Source of the DNA: Bacillus taeanensis
GTDB taxonomy: Bacteria > Bacillota > Bacilli > Bacillales > UBA6769
Direction of reading: 5' to 3'
Assembly: GCF_003318295.1 (NCBI RefSeq)
Contig: NZ_QOCW01000022.1
Coordinates: forward strand, 17,266 to 81,265
DNA length: 64,000 nucleotides
The notes under the pieces were generated by a model that saw nothing but the letters and a program-made list of their open reading frames with translations, made no database searches and had not been told where the DNA came from. The position numbers and the translations under genes are program-made. Positions 8,927 through 18,659 of this stretch are shown one piece after another (position 1 is the stretch's first letter; every line of letters begins with the position of its first letter).

Positions 8927-9811
8927 TCAAATAAGCCAAACCTCTCTATAACCAACACGAGGCATATAGCCGATTTGACCAGTCTGCGCAATTTGGACAA
9001 GATCAAAAATTTGTAAATCTCCAAGCGGTCCCTCCTCTTGGGAAGGACTTGGAATATGCCAACGAAGCGATATGACAGCTGTTCCTTTTGGTATTTTAGT
9101 TACCTGTGAATTTGATTCTGGTTTTTCTAAAAGGATATGGTCATGCATTGTTACATGAAATCGCTTTGTATGAAATTGATGAGTCAGTTGTGAACGTTGA
9201 AGTGTTAAACGAGCATTGTCTGCCACAAATGATTCACTATCTTTTGCAGCTGTTTGTAATACCTGCTGGGCCTGCCAAGAAGCAATCCGTCCAAGACTAA
9301 TCACCGCATAAGACCTTACAGACGAACACGGATGTTTCGTTAATTGAGATAAATACGGAATCGCTTCATTTCCTAACGCTTCCCATTGAAATGTGCCAAT
9401 ATAGTAAACACCGTGCAGTAAAAGAGAATTCATCAGCTCACACGAAGGAGCTCCCCCCATGTTGTTCCACGTTTTATAAAGCTCAGTAGGGTTTGGCTTT
9501 TTAAAACCAACAAGAAGCTCATCTCCAACACTTATATAGCCTCTTAATCGATTAGCTTTCATCAATCCTTTTACTGTTGTGTTAAATTGGGCTGCCAAAC
9601 ATGGTAGTGTATCACCTGGCTGCACAACATAATAAGGTATACCGCCTGATTTTGGAAGCTGAATATCCTTTTCTGGAATAATAAGCGGCATTCCAGCAGA
9701 AATCACATTAAGATTACAAATCACATTCGCATGTAAAAGGTCCTTGATGGATACTTGAAACCTATTAGATATACCCCATAATGTATCTCCGTTTTGTACA
9801 GTGTAAAGCAT
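8927..9811 (-). CDS. LysM domain / HEAT-repeat protein
   Basis: 294 residues. Two LysM modules open the protein (residues 1-48, YTVQNGDTLWGISNRF; residues ~60-103, YYVVQPGDTLPCLAAQF). Then comes a helical region with a HEAT-like repeat (AIPYLSQLTKHPCSSVRSYA, LGRIASWQAQQVLQTA), and a C-terminal beta-rich segment resembling an SH3-type fold. There is no signal peptide, so if LysM binds peptidoglycan the protein is probably made in the mother cell for the spore cortex or coat, as with other signal-less LysM proteins of Bacillus; this is inference. Own terminator; no operon partner. Confidence 0.75.
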   Translation of the reverse strand: MLYTVQNGDTLWGISNRFQVSIKDLLHANVICNLNVISAGMPLIIPEKDIQLPKSGGIPYYVVQPGDTLPCLAAQFNTTVKGLMKANRLRGYISVGDELLVGFKKPNPTELYKTWNNMGGAPSCELMNSLLLHGVYYIGTFQWEALGNEAIPYLSQLTKHPCSSVRSYAVISLGRIASWQAQQVLQTAAKDSESFVADNARLTLQRSQLTHQFHTKRFHVTMHDHILLEKPESNSQVTKIPKGTAVISLRWHIPSPSQEEGPLGDLQIFDLVQIAQTGQIGYMPRVGYREVWLI

Positions 9812-10015
9812 AGCATTCTATACCTCCATTTTTATTAAGCTTTTCGGGTGTATTTAAGAGCAGATACTGCCATCCCAAATTCTCTTATAGTTAGATGATA
9901 AAATAGGCGTTTATTCCAAGAACTTAAAGAGGGGACGTTACATAATCTAGTTTTGGATGGATATAAAAACGAAAATGTTGCTGTTTTACGTGAATCTTTT
10001 TTGTGGAAGGACGTG

Positions 10016-10762
10016 ATGAAAATAAATCATTTCATGCGAACAAATCAGGCAAATGTGGGCTATCAATATCCGTTTAACTATAATCAGCGTTCTTATTATC
10101 CGAGAAATCGAAAAGAAAACCATACAATTAAAGTAACAGGAAAAAGCATTTTATCAGCAAAGCCCGATCAGGCAGTCTTATCGCTTGGTATTGTGACAGA
10201 AGATATGGAAGTGCAGACGGCTCAAAAACAAAATGCGCTCATTTCAAATCAAGTGATTAACGCGCTCCATAACATGGGGATTGAAGAAGATGAAATTGAA
10301 ACCGAATCATATACAATTGAACAAATGTATGATTACCCAAATGGAGAAAAAGTATTTCGAGGTTATAAAGTAAAGCATATGCTTAAGGTTACAGTGAAAG
10401 ACCTTTCTAGAGTAGGAGAAATAATCGATGCTGCTGCACAGAACGGAGCAAATGTCATAAACCAAGTTGAGTTTGAAGTTTCAGATCGTAACTATTATTA
10501 CCAAGAAGCCTTAAAACAAGCTTCTCTAAATGCAAGAAAAAAAGCAGAAACGATCGCCAATTCATTAGGCTTAACGATTAATCGAATTCCATTGTGGGTG
10601 GTTGAAGAAAGCGTTCAGTTCGAAACGCCTCGTTATCCGACACCTGTGCTGTACGCAGCAGCACCAGCTGAAGCAGCGACACCTATACAAGAAGGTGACA
10701 TAAAGATCACTGCTTCTGTTCAAGCCATGTTTGAGTATGAAGGTTTTCAATCATTTGAATAA
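10016..10762 (+). CDS. SIMPL (DUF541) domain protein
   Basis: 248 residues from the ATG at 10016, chosen because GGAAGG lies just upstream. The frame is open further up to a TTG at 9953, which has no site at useful distance. After a Tyr/Asn-rich leader of ~35 residues the SIMPL domain spans about residues 38-245 (HTIKVTGKSILSAKPDQAVLS, TESYTIEQMYDYPNG, ALKQASLNARKKAETIANSLG). SIMPL proteins are widespread, often periplasmic or surface proteins of unclear role; this one has no signal peptide. Followed by a terminator. Confidence 0.82.
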   Translation: MKINHFMRTNQANVGYQYPFNYNQRSYYPRNRKENHTIKVTGKSILSAKPDQAVLSLGIVTEDMEVQTAQKQNALISNQVINALHNMGIEEDEIETESYTIEQMYDYPNGEKVFRGYKVKHMLKVTVKDLSRVGEIIDAAAQNGANVINQVEFEVSDRNYYYQEALKQASLNARKKAETIANSLGLTINRIPLWVVEESVQFETPRYPTPVLYAAAPAEAATPIQEGDIKITASVQAMFEYEGFQSFE

Positions 10763-10790
10763 ATAAAGTAATAAGGATTTTTCAAACAGG

Positions 10791-10825
10791 TATGTCTCTC
10801 AAAAGAAATGAGGGACATATTTTTT
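10791..10825 (+). terminator. Rho-independent terminator of the SIMPL gene
   Basis: TATGTCTCTC pairs with GAGGGACATA across an eight-base loop and is followed by six T. Confidence 0.75.
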
Positions 10826-10898
10826 GTGAAATGATTAAAAATTCGCACAATGTACATATTAAAAATAGTTTCAGTTTAACATGATAAGGAGATAAAAA

Positions 10899-11183
10899 AT
10901 GAAACAAAAATTAATCATCTTAATCATAGCCATTCTTTTTTCATTAACTGTTTTATCTGCGTGTAATGTCAATCACAATAACATGATTGAGCCTGAGGAC
11001 GTGAATGTTGAACTGGTTCGCTATGATCGTAATAATGATCGAGATATGGAGATGAGAGGTAACGATCTAGATACAGACCCAAGAAATGTAGGTGATGAAG
11101 AAGATCTTGATACATTGTTTAACCTGGATGAAGAAGAGCCAGATTTATATGAAGAACCATCAGAAAAGCGGCGCGGTGAATAA
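10899..11183 (+). CDS. Small acidic lipoprotein, copy 1
   Basis: 94 residues. Basic start, hydrophobic core and lipobox LSAC (Cys at about residue 22) mark a lipoprotein anchored on the outer face of the membrane. The mature part is almost all Asp, Glu, Asn and Arg: EPEDVN, RYDRNNDRD, LDTDPRNV, NLDEEEPDL, EEPSEKRRG. A paralogue with the same block order lies at 57031-57384, where additional Asn/Asp repeats are inserted. The upstream 60 bases are also conserved between the two copies, including CATATTA, which would fit a sporulation sigma -10 (sigma-F/G type) but is unproven. Start follows AAGGAG. Function unknown. Confidence 0.72.
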   Translation: MKQKLIILIIAILFSLTVLSACNVNHNNMIEPEDVNVELVRYDRNNDRDMEMRGNDLDTDPRNVGDEEDLDTLFNLDEEEPDLYEEPSEKRRGE

Positions 11184-11326
11184 GTAATAAAGCTTTAAAC
11201 TCATTATCTTATAGTATGAACATGAACTTTTAGAATATGTGAGGAGATCATTACAAATAAAAAAATGGAATTGTTATCCGAACATATTTACAGGAAAACC
11301 TCAAACAATAAAAGCGTTGGAAGGTC

Positions 11327-11608
11327 ATGTCTTCTAATAAAAAAGCAAATGAGGTGTTCAACAAGGTGAACAATTTAGCTTGGATTTTTAACGTTGGACG
11401 AGGCGTTCAACAGATTCTGCAGATGTTTGGAAATAGACGAAATAATAGAGGCGGTATGATGCTTTCTTTATTAGGTTTAGGAATGGGTGCTGCGGCTTAT
11501 GGAATGACAAGAAGACGCAGAAATGGCAATGCACCGCAGCCTGCTGTACAGCCAATTCGAAATATGGTTACGGTCAGACCATTTGGAAAGTATTTACAAA
11601 ATAGGTAA
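11327..11608 (+). CDS. Small Arg-rich hydrophobic protein, copy 1
   Basis: 93 residues. The core FGNRRNNRGGMMLSLLG (near residue 45) leads into one hydrophobic helix (LLGLGMGAAAYGM) and a basic TRRRRNG tail. The paralogue at 61180-61428 shares the core almost exactly. The ATG comes right after GGAAGG with short spacing. The gene follows the small lipoprotein gene by ~140 bases, and the same two families recur together at 57-61 kb. Reminiscent of small membrane proteins like B. subtilis YrzQ; not firmly assigned. Confidence 0.65.
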   Translation: MSSNKKANEVFNKVNNLAWIFNVGRGVQQILQMFGNRRNNRGGMMLSLLGLGMGAAAYGMTRRRRNGNAPQPAVQPIRNMVTVRPFGKYLQNR

Positions 11609-11618
11609 TTGATAAAAA

Positions 11619-11656
11619 GCGGTCCTAGTTTTCGAACTAGGGCTGTTTGTTTTTCT
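11619..11656 (+). terminator. Rho-independent terminator
   Basis: CCTAGTT-TTCG-AACTAGG hairpin extended by outer GC pairs, then GTTTGTTTTTCT. It ends the small Arg-rich protein transcript. Confidence 0.75.
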
Positions 11657-11813
11657 AGTATTAAAATTTAGGTGTATTTATAATTTGACGAAAATTCATA
11701 AAAATGTCCCCATAAAAAGTAGAAAAAACACATTGATATAAGAAGGGATATAAGATATAAATGAAGGTGTAAAGGGAAGAAAAAAATTGGTAGTTAAAAG
11801 TAAGGGGATAAAA

Positions 11814-13207
11814 ATGCTTGAAAAAGGATTTCAGAATGTAATGGATAACCTTCTGAATGCGGTAGTAATTTCACATAATGAATACTCCCGCCACTTAATT
11901 TTCTAGCGAAAATTTGAAGTGGGGGTTTCTAACGTATCGAACATTTCTGAACGCTTAACGTTAGGGGAGTTGACACATTGGCGGTCTAAATACGCCCAAC
12001 TCCTCTATCCCATTGGTCTTACCTTTGGGACTTCTTTTAATAAGCCTACTGCAACATTTTCACACGTTGTGCTAGTCATGTATCACGCATCTTCGGCTTC
12101 TCTAGGCTTGAACATTTTACGCAGCAGAGCGTCTTTTCCTGCTATAACCTTATATGTTCAGTTTTCAATGAGCATGTACAAGGATGTACAACTATTATGA
12201 TATCATTTATTACGTACTTGCGTTCGTCATAAATGATGGAAATTCACCCCTCCCTACTGATTGGGCGATCGCCCTTCACATTCCTTGAGGAAGGGGTACT
12301 CTTTCCAAAAACGATAGAAACGTGCTGTTTGTAAATTTGGCTGGGGTGGAATTGTTAGAGCATCATCACCTGAAGAGATAATCGGTCAATCATTAATGAA
12401 CTTTATCCATCCAGACTTTAGACCAATTGCTAACAAACGAATTCAAAGAATTGAAGAAAATAAACAAAGTGTTGAACGTGTTGAGGGAAAATTTATTCGT
12501 ATAGATGGAAAAGTGATTTATGTAGATGTGATTAGCTTTCCGACAACGTTTAATGGAAAGCCAGCCGTTCAGACGATTTTTTTAGATATTACCGAAAAGA
12601 AAAAAGCGAAACAAAGTCTAGTGGAAAAAGAAAATCAATTACGAATATTACTCAATGCTGCTCCAGATTTTATTTGCTTTAAAGATATGGAGAGAGAAGA
12701 TGGATTGAGGTAAACGAATTTGGTCTGCGCTTATTTGAACTCCAAGATGTGTCCTATTATGGAGAAAAAGATTCTGAATTAGCGGAGTACAGCCCATTTT
12801 ATAAAGAGGCTCTTTTGTATTGTAAAAAATCGGATCAAGACGTTTGGAAACAAGGAAATACGATGCGCGGGGAAGAAAGAATTCCTCAAAAGGATGGAAG
12901 AAATAAAGTTCTTGATGTTATTAAAGTTCCGCTCTATTATTCTGATGGAAGCCGTAAAGGACTTGTCATTTTTGGTCGTGATATTACTAATCAAAAGGAT
13001 GAAGAGGAAAAGCATTCTGAAAGTGAAGCAAAGTATCGTGAGTTATTCAATAATACAAATGATGCGATCTTATTAGCCGAGGTTGAAAAACAATCTGACT
13101 ACTTTCGGTTTATTGATGTCAATGAGCCGGCATGTCGGCTCTCAGAATATGATCGAAACGAACTGCTTTCAATAGTTGATTTTGATGTGACTGCTAGGAT
13201 ACAGTAG
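11814..13207 (+). pseudogene. PAS-domain sensor protein, interrupted and frameshifted
   Basis: Starts at ATG 11814 behind AAGGGG and reads MLEKGFQNVMDNLLNAVVIS, the beginning of a PAS domain. A ~430-bp IS605-like element then interrupts it (11878-12303). Coding similarity resumes at about 12305 as NDRNVLFVNLAGVELL. One base is missing near 12357, after which PAS/PAC sequence continues in another frame (ASSPEEIIGQSLMNF, QTIFLDITEKK). A second frameshift near 12690 precedes WIEVNEFGLRLFEL and another PAS/PAC (VIFGRDITNQK). A third PAS begins at about 13035 and stops at 13207 without any kinase or GGDEF output domain. The gene is dead: insertion, at least two frameshifts and a lost C terminus. 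Confidence 0.82.
11878..12303 (-). mobile_element. Non-autonomous IS200/IS605-like element, copy 1
   Basis: About 426 bases with no usable transposase frame. Read on the minus strand it starts AAGAGTACCCCTTCCTC at 12303, has a palindrome near its left end (ATCATTTAT ... ATAAATGAT, 12201-12237), and ends in a subterminal hairpin (CACTTAATTTTC / GAAAATTTGAAGTG) closing at GGGAGTATTCAT (11878). The block TTAACGTTAGGGGAGTTGAC before the hairpin is shared with the second copy at 19965-20303. Subterminal hairpins, no terminal inverted repeats and no target duplication are IS200/IS605 features, and the 3' part resembles tnpB right ends that yield guide (omega/re) RNA. It interrupts a PAS gene. Confidence 0.68.
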
Positions 13208-13231
13208 ACAGTTTTTGCTAGACACGATAAA

Positions 13232-13783
13232 CTACTTGTTTAGTCGCTTTAGGAATTCACGCATAAAACCAGGCAAGTCAGGCCAAGCATGACCAGAAAC
13301 TAAATTGTCGTCCACATGAAGCGGTTCAGAAATATATGTAGCTCCAATGCGTTCAACCTCTGGTTTACATGCGACATAGGCTGTCATTTCACGATTTTTC
13401 AATTCATCGTGAAGCACTGTAAATACTAAGCTAGCATGGCAAATTGCTCCAATGGGCTTGTTTTCTTTAAAGAAGTGACGCACGATTTTGGGAATGTGTT
13501 CATTTAAACGGATATATTCAGGAGCACGACCGCCTGGGATAATTAAGCCATCGTAATCAGCGGGATTAATTTCTTCAAAAGCAGCATGTGCCTCTAGTTG
13601 ATAGCCTTTTTTCTCCGTATATGTATCCCAATCTTCAAAATCATGGATAACGGTATGAAGAGTCTTTTTCTCTGGAGCAGCAATCGTAACATCTAGACCT
13701 TCTTCTAAAGAGCGATAATACGGATAATAAACCTCTAGTGCTTCGACTGCATCTCCCGTTAAAATCAATACTTTTTTCGGCAT
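13232..13783 (-). CDS. DJ-1/PfpI family protein
   Basis: 183 residues, full length for the family. Seen: GLIIPGGRAPEYIR (residues ~79-93) and the nucleophile elbow GAICHASLVF with Cys at residue 115 followed by His, as in PfpI/YhbO-type proteins. Glu in the GDAVEALEVYYP start region matches the conserved acidic residue near the active Cys. Members act as stress-related deglycases, glyoxalases or chaperones; which applies here is not determinable. The start ATG follows GGAGG. Monocistronic, facing the broken PAS gene. Confidence 0.85.
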   Translation of the reverse strand: MPKKVLILTGDAVEALEVYYPYYRSLEEGLDVTIAAPEKKTLHTVIHDFEDWDTYTEKKGYQLEAHAAFEEINPADYDGLIIPGGRAPEYIRLNEHIPKIVRHFFKENKPIGAICHASLVFTVLHDELKNREMTAYVACKPEVERIGATYISEPLHVDDNLVSGHAWPDLPGFMREFLKRLNK

Positions 13784-14523
13784 ACAAATTCCTCCATTTA
13801 AATAAATTCACATTTTACTTAATACCCTTATCTTTCATTTTCGAATCCTTTTATTATCTGTTTTTAAAAAGATTAACGGAAAATGAACTTAGTAATTGTA
13901 ATTTGTTAGATAAGTGCTTTAATTAAAAGTTTTGTCATTTTTAAGAAATAGAACAAAAATTGCTCCACTCATCAACCAATCAGTGCAGCTAAAGCTCTAC
14001 TCTCGCATGAAGGTTCAGCAGTCGCTGAGATTTATAAGGAGGCAAAACGAGTAAAAGCGAATAAGGTCGTTATTTTCCGTTATTCAAATATATATTTCTA
14101 TCATCGACCTGTTCAATAGAATCACTGCAGCAATACAACATTTGTTTTTTCTCATTAACCGTTCAATCTTTTCTATCGGCTTTTTTCCATTTCCGTTCAA
14201 AATTAGTGGAACTGGAAAGTTTAATAGATCTTGCATAACAAAAAGGATTAATGTGGTTTGAAGCAATAATAATCATTCATCTGCCAAACTATCAATTATG
14301 TTAAATTTTCTCGAAAATGCTCGATTGAAAACAATTATTATAAAAAATATCATAAATTAACAAATTATTAAACAATAATGATTATAGTATTTTAAATTTT
14401 CTTATTTTTTAGAAAAATAACTTGCGGAATGTAGAATGTAAATTTATAATAAAATTCACAATCGTGATCATTTTTGAACAAATTTTAACAAAACTGATTG
14501 AGAAGGAGGGGAAATTTAACATC
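13784..14523. other. Long intergenic stretch with a gene fragment
   Basis: About 740 AT-rich bases. Around 13978-14065 the plus strand has a coding-like fragment (SAAKALLSHEGSAVAEIYKE, KRVKANKVVIF) without start or normal end, probably a gene relic that I cannot identify. The rest, especially 14280-14420, is extremely AT-rich and holds the promoter of the DeoR gene. Confidence 0.35.
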
Positions 14524-15300
14524 ATGATTCCAGAAAAAAGGCAGGTTGCGATCCTAGAATTACTTAAGCTAAAGAAGATGGTCAGTATAGAAGACATTGT
14601 GAAGGAGCTTAATATTTCGGGAATGACGGCGCGCAGGGATTTAAATCACATTGAAAAGAGTAGCAATCTTATTGTAAGGGTTCGAGGAGGTGCTAAATTA
14701 GTAGAAAATTCACCTGAAGCAAATTCAAGCTATTTAAATGATCGATTTCAACAGCAGTATTGCAGACACAGAGCGGAAAAAGCGGCGATTGGGAAAAAAG
14801 CGGCTTCGCTAATAGAAGATAATGAAACAATCCTGATTGACGCAGGTTCAACTACATTCCATTTTGCCAGACATTTGGACGGAAAAAATATAACTGCGAT
14901 TGTGACCGCTGCCAATATCGCAGAAGAATTAGAAGGTCGAGAGGGAATTTCGACGATCTTAACAGGCGGCATATTTCGTTCCAGAGTGACTACATTGCTT
15001 AATCCACTTTCGGCGAATATTTTAACACAATTTTATGCAGATAAGGTGTTTATGGGCGTAACTGGTATTTCAGCGAGTCATGGTTTTATGTGCCATGATT
15101 TTTTGGAGGCTGATGTTAAGAAAATCCTTCTCCAATCTGGTAAGGCGGTTTACTGGTTGGCAGATTCCTCCAAACTAAACAAGGTAAGTACTATCCAAAT
15201 TGCTGATTGGCAGCCTCATTATTGGCTGATAACAGATGATGGTATTGATGTGGAAATAAAGGAGGAACTGGGTTCAAAATGTAGATTAATCATAGCTTAA
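14524..15300 (+). CDS. DeoR family transcriptional regulator
   Basis: 258 residues from ATG 14524; the frame is open upstream to 14422, but GGAGGGG lies 12 bases before this ATG and the protein then begins MIPEKRQVAIL, the normal DeoR N terminus. The HTH is at residues ~5-57 (KMVSIEDIVKELNISGMTARRDL), followed by a sugar-phosphate-sensing domain (DNETILIDAGSTTFHFARHL, TILTGGIFR, DKVFMGVTGIS, WLADSSKLNK). It would repress a sugar gene until a phosphorylated sugar binds. The phosphofructokinase relic starts 17 bases downstream, so it once probably formed a regulator-enzyme operon. Confidence 0.85.
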   Translation: MIPEKRQVAILELLKLKKMVSIEDIVKELNISGMTARRDLNHIEKSSNLIVRVRGGAKLVENSPEANSSYLNDRFQQQYCRHRAEKAAIGKKAASLIEDNETILIDAGSTTFHFARHLDGKNITAIVTAANIAEELEGREGISTILTGGIFRSRVTTLLNPLSANILTQFYADKVFMGVTGISASHGFMCHDFLEADVKKILLQSGKAVYWLADSSKLNKVSTIQIADWQPHYWLITDDGIDVEIKEELGSKCRLIIA

Positions 15301-15316
15301 GAGAGGTGATAAATCG

Positions 15317-16034
15317 TTGAAGCATACTGTCGGGAGGACCAACGCCAGTTATTAATATGACACTGCGTGGAGCAGTAGAGGAAGCTTACAAAACGGAGAA
15401 AATTGATCAGATCTATGGGATGAGAAACGGACTTGAGGGTCTTCTCGGTAAAGGGATTATTTCATTACACGAGAATATGAAAGCGATTACGAAATCATCT
15501 GAACAGCCGGGGGCAATCCTTGGTAGATCAAGATACTCACCGAGCGAGAAAGAGTTTAAGGAAATCCTTCAATTCCTCGAAGAAGAGAATATAGAGATTT
15601 TTTGTTACATAGGGGGAAACGGCTCTTCCCGTACAGTAGCAGAGCTTCATCGACGCTCTGTAGCAGCCGGAAAAAATATACGTTTGTTCGTTCATATTCC
15701 AAAGACAATTGATAATGATTTATCTGGAACGGATCGATTAGAAGCTTATCAGCTTGGCAAGAAAGCTGTCCGCTATGCTCTTGAAGGTTACTCTGGGGGG
15801 AATGGTTGGATTGAACCGAATTTCTAATGAACAGTATCAATGTACCATCCAATGGACTGACTTATCGAAAAACGCCGGCCTTGAAAAGTCGTTCCCTCTG
15901 CAAAATAATTTTACAATTTCATACAAGAAAATATGATTGACCATTTTGGGGAATTCCTTTTCGATTTAACTCATGAAAAACGCCGATGTTTAAACCAGAT
16001 TTTATCTAATTATCCAATCACTCAAGAAATATAG
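15317..16034 (+). pseudogene. 6-phosphofructokinase-like (PPi-PFK type), degenerate
   Basis: TTG start behind GAGGTG, then a frame slip within the first codons gives GGPTPVINMTLRGAVEEAYK, the phosphofructokinase N-terminal loop. Further family blocks follow: GAILGRSRY, FCYIGGNGSSRT and IPKTIDNDLSGTDR. After this the middle of the enzyme is missing, because the sequence jumps to ALEGYSGG. An extra A in the GGGGGGAATGG run shifts the frame to MVGLNRISNEQY, and a later shift is needed to reach NMIDHFGEFLF near the C terminus. At least three frame changes and an internal deletion make it inactive. Confidence 0.8.
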
Positions 16035-16140
16035 GGCTTTTTTCAATATTTCCGTAGCATTTTTCGTGAGAAAGGTGCTCAAATATTTCGTACCCTGCTT
16101 TCATTTGTACATTAACATCAAATAGAGGAGGGAATATTAG

Positions 16141-18612
16141 ATGATAACCAAAGAATTCTTCATTAACCTTTCTATTTTTACTTTCCTGGTTAGTATGGCT
16201 ATAGGTATTCGAATTTTTGTAATACATAAAAATTTTAAGTTTTACCATTTGTTTATAGGATTATATGCAGGTAGTGTTGCTGCTATCTTGATGTTCTTCC
16301 CGGTTACATACAATGGGTGGATCTTTGATCTTCGGGCTGCCCCTTTCATACTTTCGTTTGTTTACTTTGGTCGTATTGCTGGATGGATTACAACCATTTT
16401 CATTTGCATTAGCATAGCGTACCATTACATAGGAGGTCATCATTGGATACGAGGCGAACTTTTGTTTTTTGGAACAGCTCTTTTATTCACTGTGTTCAAA
16501 ACTTATTTCCCAAACCTTCATCCCTTAAAAAATGTTTTTCTTTATCTGATTGGTCTTATGAGTGTTCATATTTTTCTAGTCACATTCTTTTCTTCTTTAA
16601 AACTATCTATTGCTTTTGAAATGACACGTGTATTATGCCTTTTTATTGGACTGTTAATGGGCATTTTTCTTATGGAATCTTACCAAAAATTGTATCGATT
16701 AACACAGGATTTATCGAAATTGAATCAATCATTAACAGAATCAAAACAAGAACTAAGGGATACAGTGCGTGAACAACAAGGTGTTATTTTTAAGTTTAAA
16801 AAGGTGAATGAACGTTTTATCTATACCTTATTTGACGGACAGTTAGCTCATCAATTAGGCATTAAACCTCAACATATAATAGGTAAGACAACGACCGTGT
16901 TTAAAAGGTTCTTGTCAGTAAGTACACTTCAACAAGTATTGGTCTATTATGAACGCGCGTGGAAAGGAGAAAGTGTAACGTTTGAAATGACATCGGTTTA
17001 TGATAGGTCGTTCATTGTTGCCCTGCGGCCTCTTTTACGGAATGGACAAGAAGTTGTTGAAATAGTCGGTTCAATCGTAGATATAACGGCGTTGAAGAGA
17101 GTAGAAGAGGAATTATGGGCGACCAAAGAACGACTGAAGTCATTCATTAATCATAATACAGATGCTATCATTATATTTGATTTAAAAGGGCATATTTTAC
17201 AAGCTAATAAAGCTTATGAGGAGATATTTGGCTGGTCAGCACAAGAAATTTTAGGTGTAAAATTACCTTGTGTACCAGACTTTTTAATGGATCAAGCTCA
17301 AGAAACCATTCAAAAGATTATATTTGGAGAACCTGCCATAACTAAGAGAGAAACGGTTAGACAACGAAAAGATGGAAGTCTTATCGATATAAGTATGACA
17401 CTTTCACCTATTCTGGATTCAAAGAGAAATGTGATTGCTTTATCAGCAATCTATAGAGACATTACTGAAAGAAAACAAGTAGAAAGAGAACTCCATCAAT
17501 TACATCAACAATTAAAGGAAAGTGAGATGAAATACCGTGTTCTATTTGAACAGGCAGCTGATGCTGTATACTTAGTGGAATTGAATGAGGATCGATATCC
17601 AGCTCGATTACTGGAAGTCAATCCAGTTGGATGTGAAAGATTTGACTGCAGCAGAGAAGAACTTCTCTCGATGCCATATGCCGATATTGTTCCTCAAAAT
17701 TCTACCATGCTCAAAAGAAGTGTAGAAAAAATCAGAGAAGGAAAACGTTCTTTCACTTTACAAGACGAATTTGTCTTTAAAAAAACAGGCAAAAAAATAA
17801 ATAATGAGTTTAGTGTTCGTGTTTTTAACTTGAATGGAAAGGAAGTTATACTGCTTATTTCTCGAGATATCACGGAACGGTTAAAAACAGAAGAATTATT
17901 ACGGAAATCGGAGAAGCTTGCTGTCGTAGGAAAATTAGCTACAGCGATTGCTCATGAAATTCGAAATCCTTTAACGTCTATTAAAGGATTTATGCAATTA
18001 CTAAAATCAACAGAAAATAAGGACATTCAGTGTTATGTAGAGGTGATGTTACTGGAGATCGAACAAATAGAAGATATTACGAATGAGTTTATGTCAGTAG
18101 CCAAGCCGCAGGCTGTGAAAATGTATCCTAATGATTTGCAGCTATTAGTAGAACAGATTGTAACACTGTTTCAATCTCAAGCGACGATGAATAATGTAAA
18201 AATTAGAAGAGAATTTGAATCCGACATTCCTTTGATTCCTTGTGAAAAGAACCAGTTAAAACAAGTGTTTATCAATATTATGAAAAATGCGATTGAAGCG
18301 ATGCCGGCGGGAGGAGAAATTTTAGTCCAAATCAATAAACTTAATGATCATCAAGTAAATATTCGTTTTACTGATCAAGGGTGTGGGATTCCACCAGAAC
18401 GTATTCCATATCTCGGTGAACCGTTTTATAGTATTAAAGAAGAAGGAATCGGCTTAGGATTAACGATCTGTTATAAAATTGTTGAAACACTTCAAGGGAA
18501 GATTGTTATTGAAAGTGAAGTTGATAAAGGAACGACAGTTGATGTCGTACTTCCTATCTATCCTCTTCAAAATCAAAGCATTCATTCATTGTCAGGTTCT
18601 GGTGAAAGGTAA
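16141..18612 (+). CDS. PAS-domain sensor histidine kinase with LytS-type membrane domain
   Basis: 823 residues. N-terminal ~190 residues hold five to six membrane helices of the 5TMR-LYT sensor type (ILMFFPVTYNGWIFDLRAAP is its hallmark). Then come three PAS/PAC units (about 205-320, 328-445, 460-575; IVDITALKR, IYRDITERKQ, ISRDITERLK), a HisKA domain with phospho-acceptor His605 (AIAHEIRNPLTSIKGFMQLL) and an HATPase domain (DQGCGIPPERIPYLGEPFY, GLGLTICYKIVE). The layout matches sporulation-type orphan kinases (KinA/B/E family) of Bacillus, which feed the Spo0F/Spo0A phosphorelay. No response regulator is adjacent, which fits an orphan kinase. Start follows GAGGAGGGA. Confidence 0.88.
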   Translation: MITKEFFINLSIFTFLVSMAIGIRIFVIHKNFKFYHLFIGLYAGSVAAILMFFPVTYNGWIFDLRAAPFILSFVYFGRIAGWITTIFICISIAYHYIGGHHWIRGELLFFGTALLFTVFKTYFPNLHPLKNVFLYLIGLMSVHIFLVTFFSSLKLSIAFEMTRVLCLFIGLLMGIFLMESYQKLYRLTQDLSKLNQSLTESKQELRDTVREQQGVIFKFKKVNERFIYTLFDGQLAHQLGIKPQHIIGKTTTVFKRFLSVSTLQQVLVYYERAWKGESVTFEMTSVYDRSFIVALRPLLRNGQEVVEIVGSIVDITALKRVEEELWATKERLKSFINHNTDAIIIFDLKGHILQANKAYEEIFGWSAQEILGVKLPCVPDFLMDQAQETIQKIIFGEPAITKRETVRQRKDGSLIDISMTLSPILDSKRNVIALSAIYRDITERKQVERELHQLHQQLKESEMKYRVLFEQAADAVYLVELNEDRYPARLLEVNPVGCERFDCSREELLSMPYADIVPQNSTMLKRSVEKIREGKRSFTLQDEFVFKKTGKKINNEFSVRVFNLNGKEVILLISRDITERLKTEELLRKSEKLAVVGKLATAIAHEIRNPLTSIKGFMQLLKSTENKDIQCYVEVMLLEIEQIEDITNEFMSVAKPQAVKMYPNDLQLLVEQIVTLFQSQATMNNVKIRREFESDIPLIPCEKNQLKQVFINIMKNAIEAMPAGGEILVQINKLNDHQVNIRFTDQGCGIPPERIPYLGEPFYSIKEEGIGLGLTICYKIVETLQGKIVIESEVDKGTTVDVVLPIYPLQNQSIHSLSGSGER

Positions 18613-18659
18613 TTTCAAAAAACATAGAATATGAAGTTTCTGCTAGCTTACTGATTATG

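Noticed and set aside
11919..12200. 93-codon frame inside the first mini IS605-like element
   Set aside because: It runs against the element's orientation, has no ribosome binding site and covers conserved non-coding end sequence; not a transposase.
14084..14266. 60-codon minus-strand frame upstream of the DeoR gene
   Set aside because: No ribosome binding site, low-complexity composition and no family resemblance; it lies in AT-rich decayed DNA.
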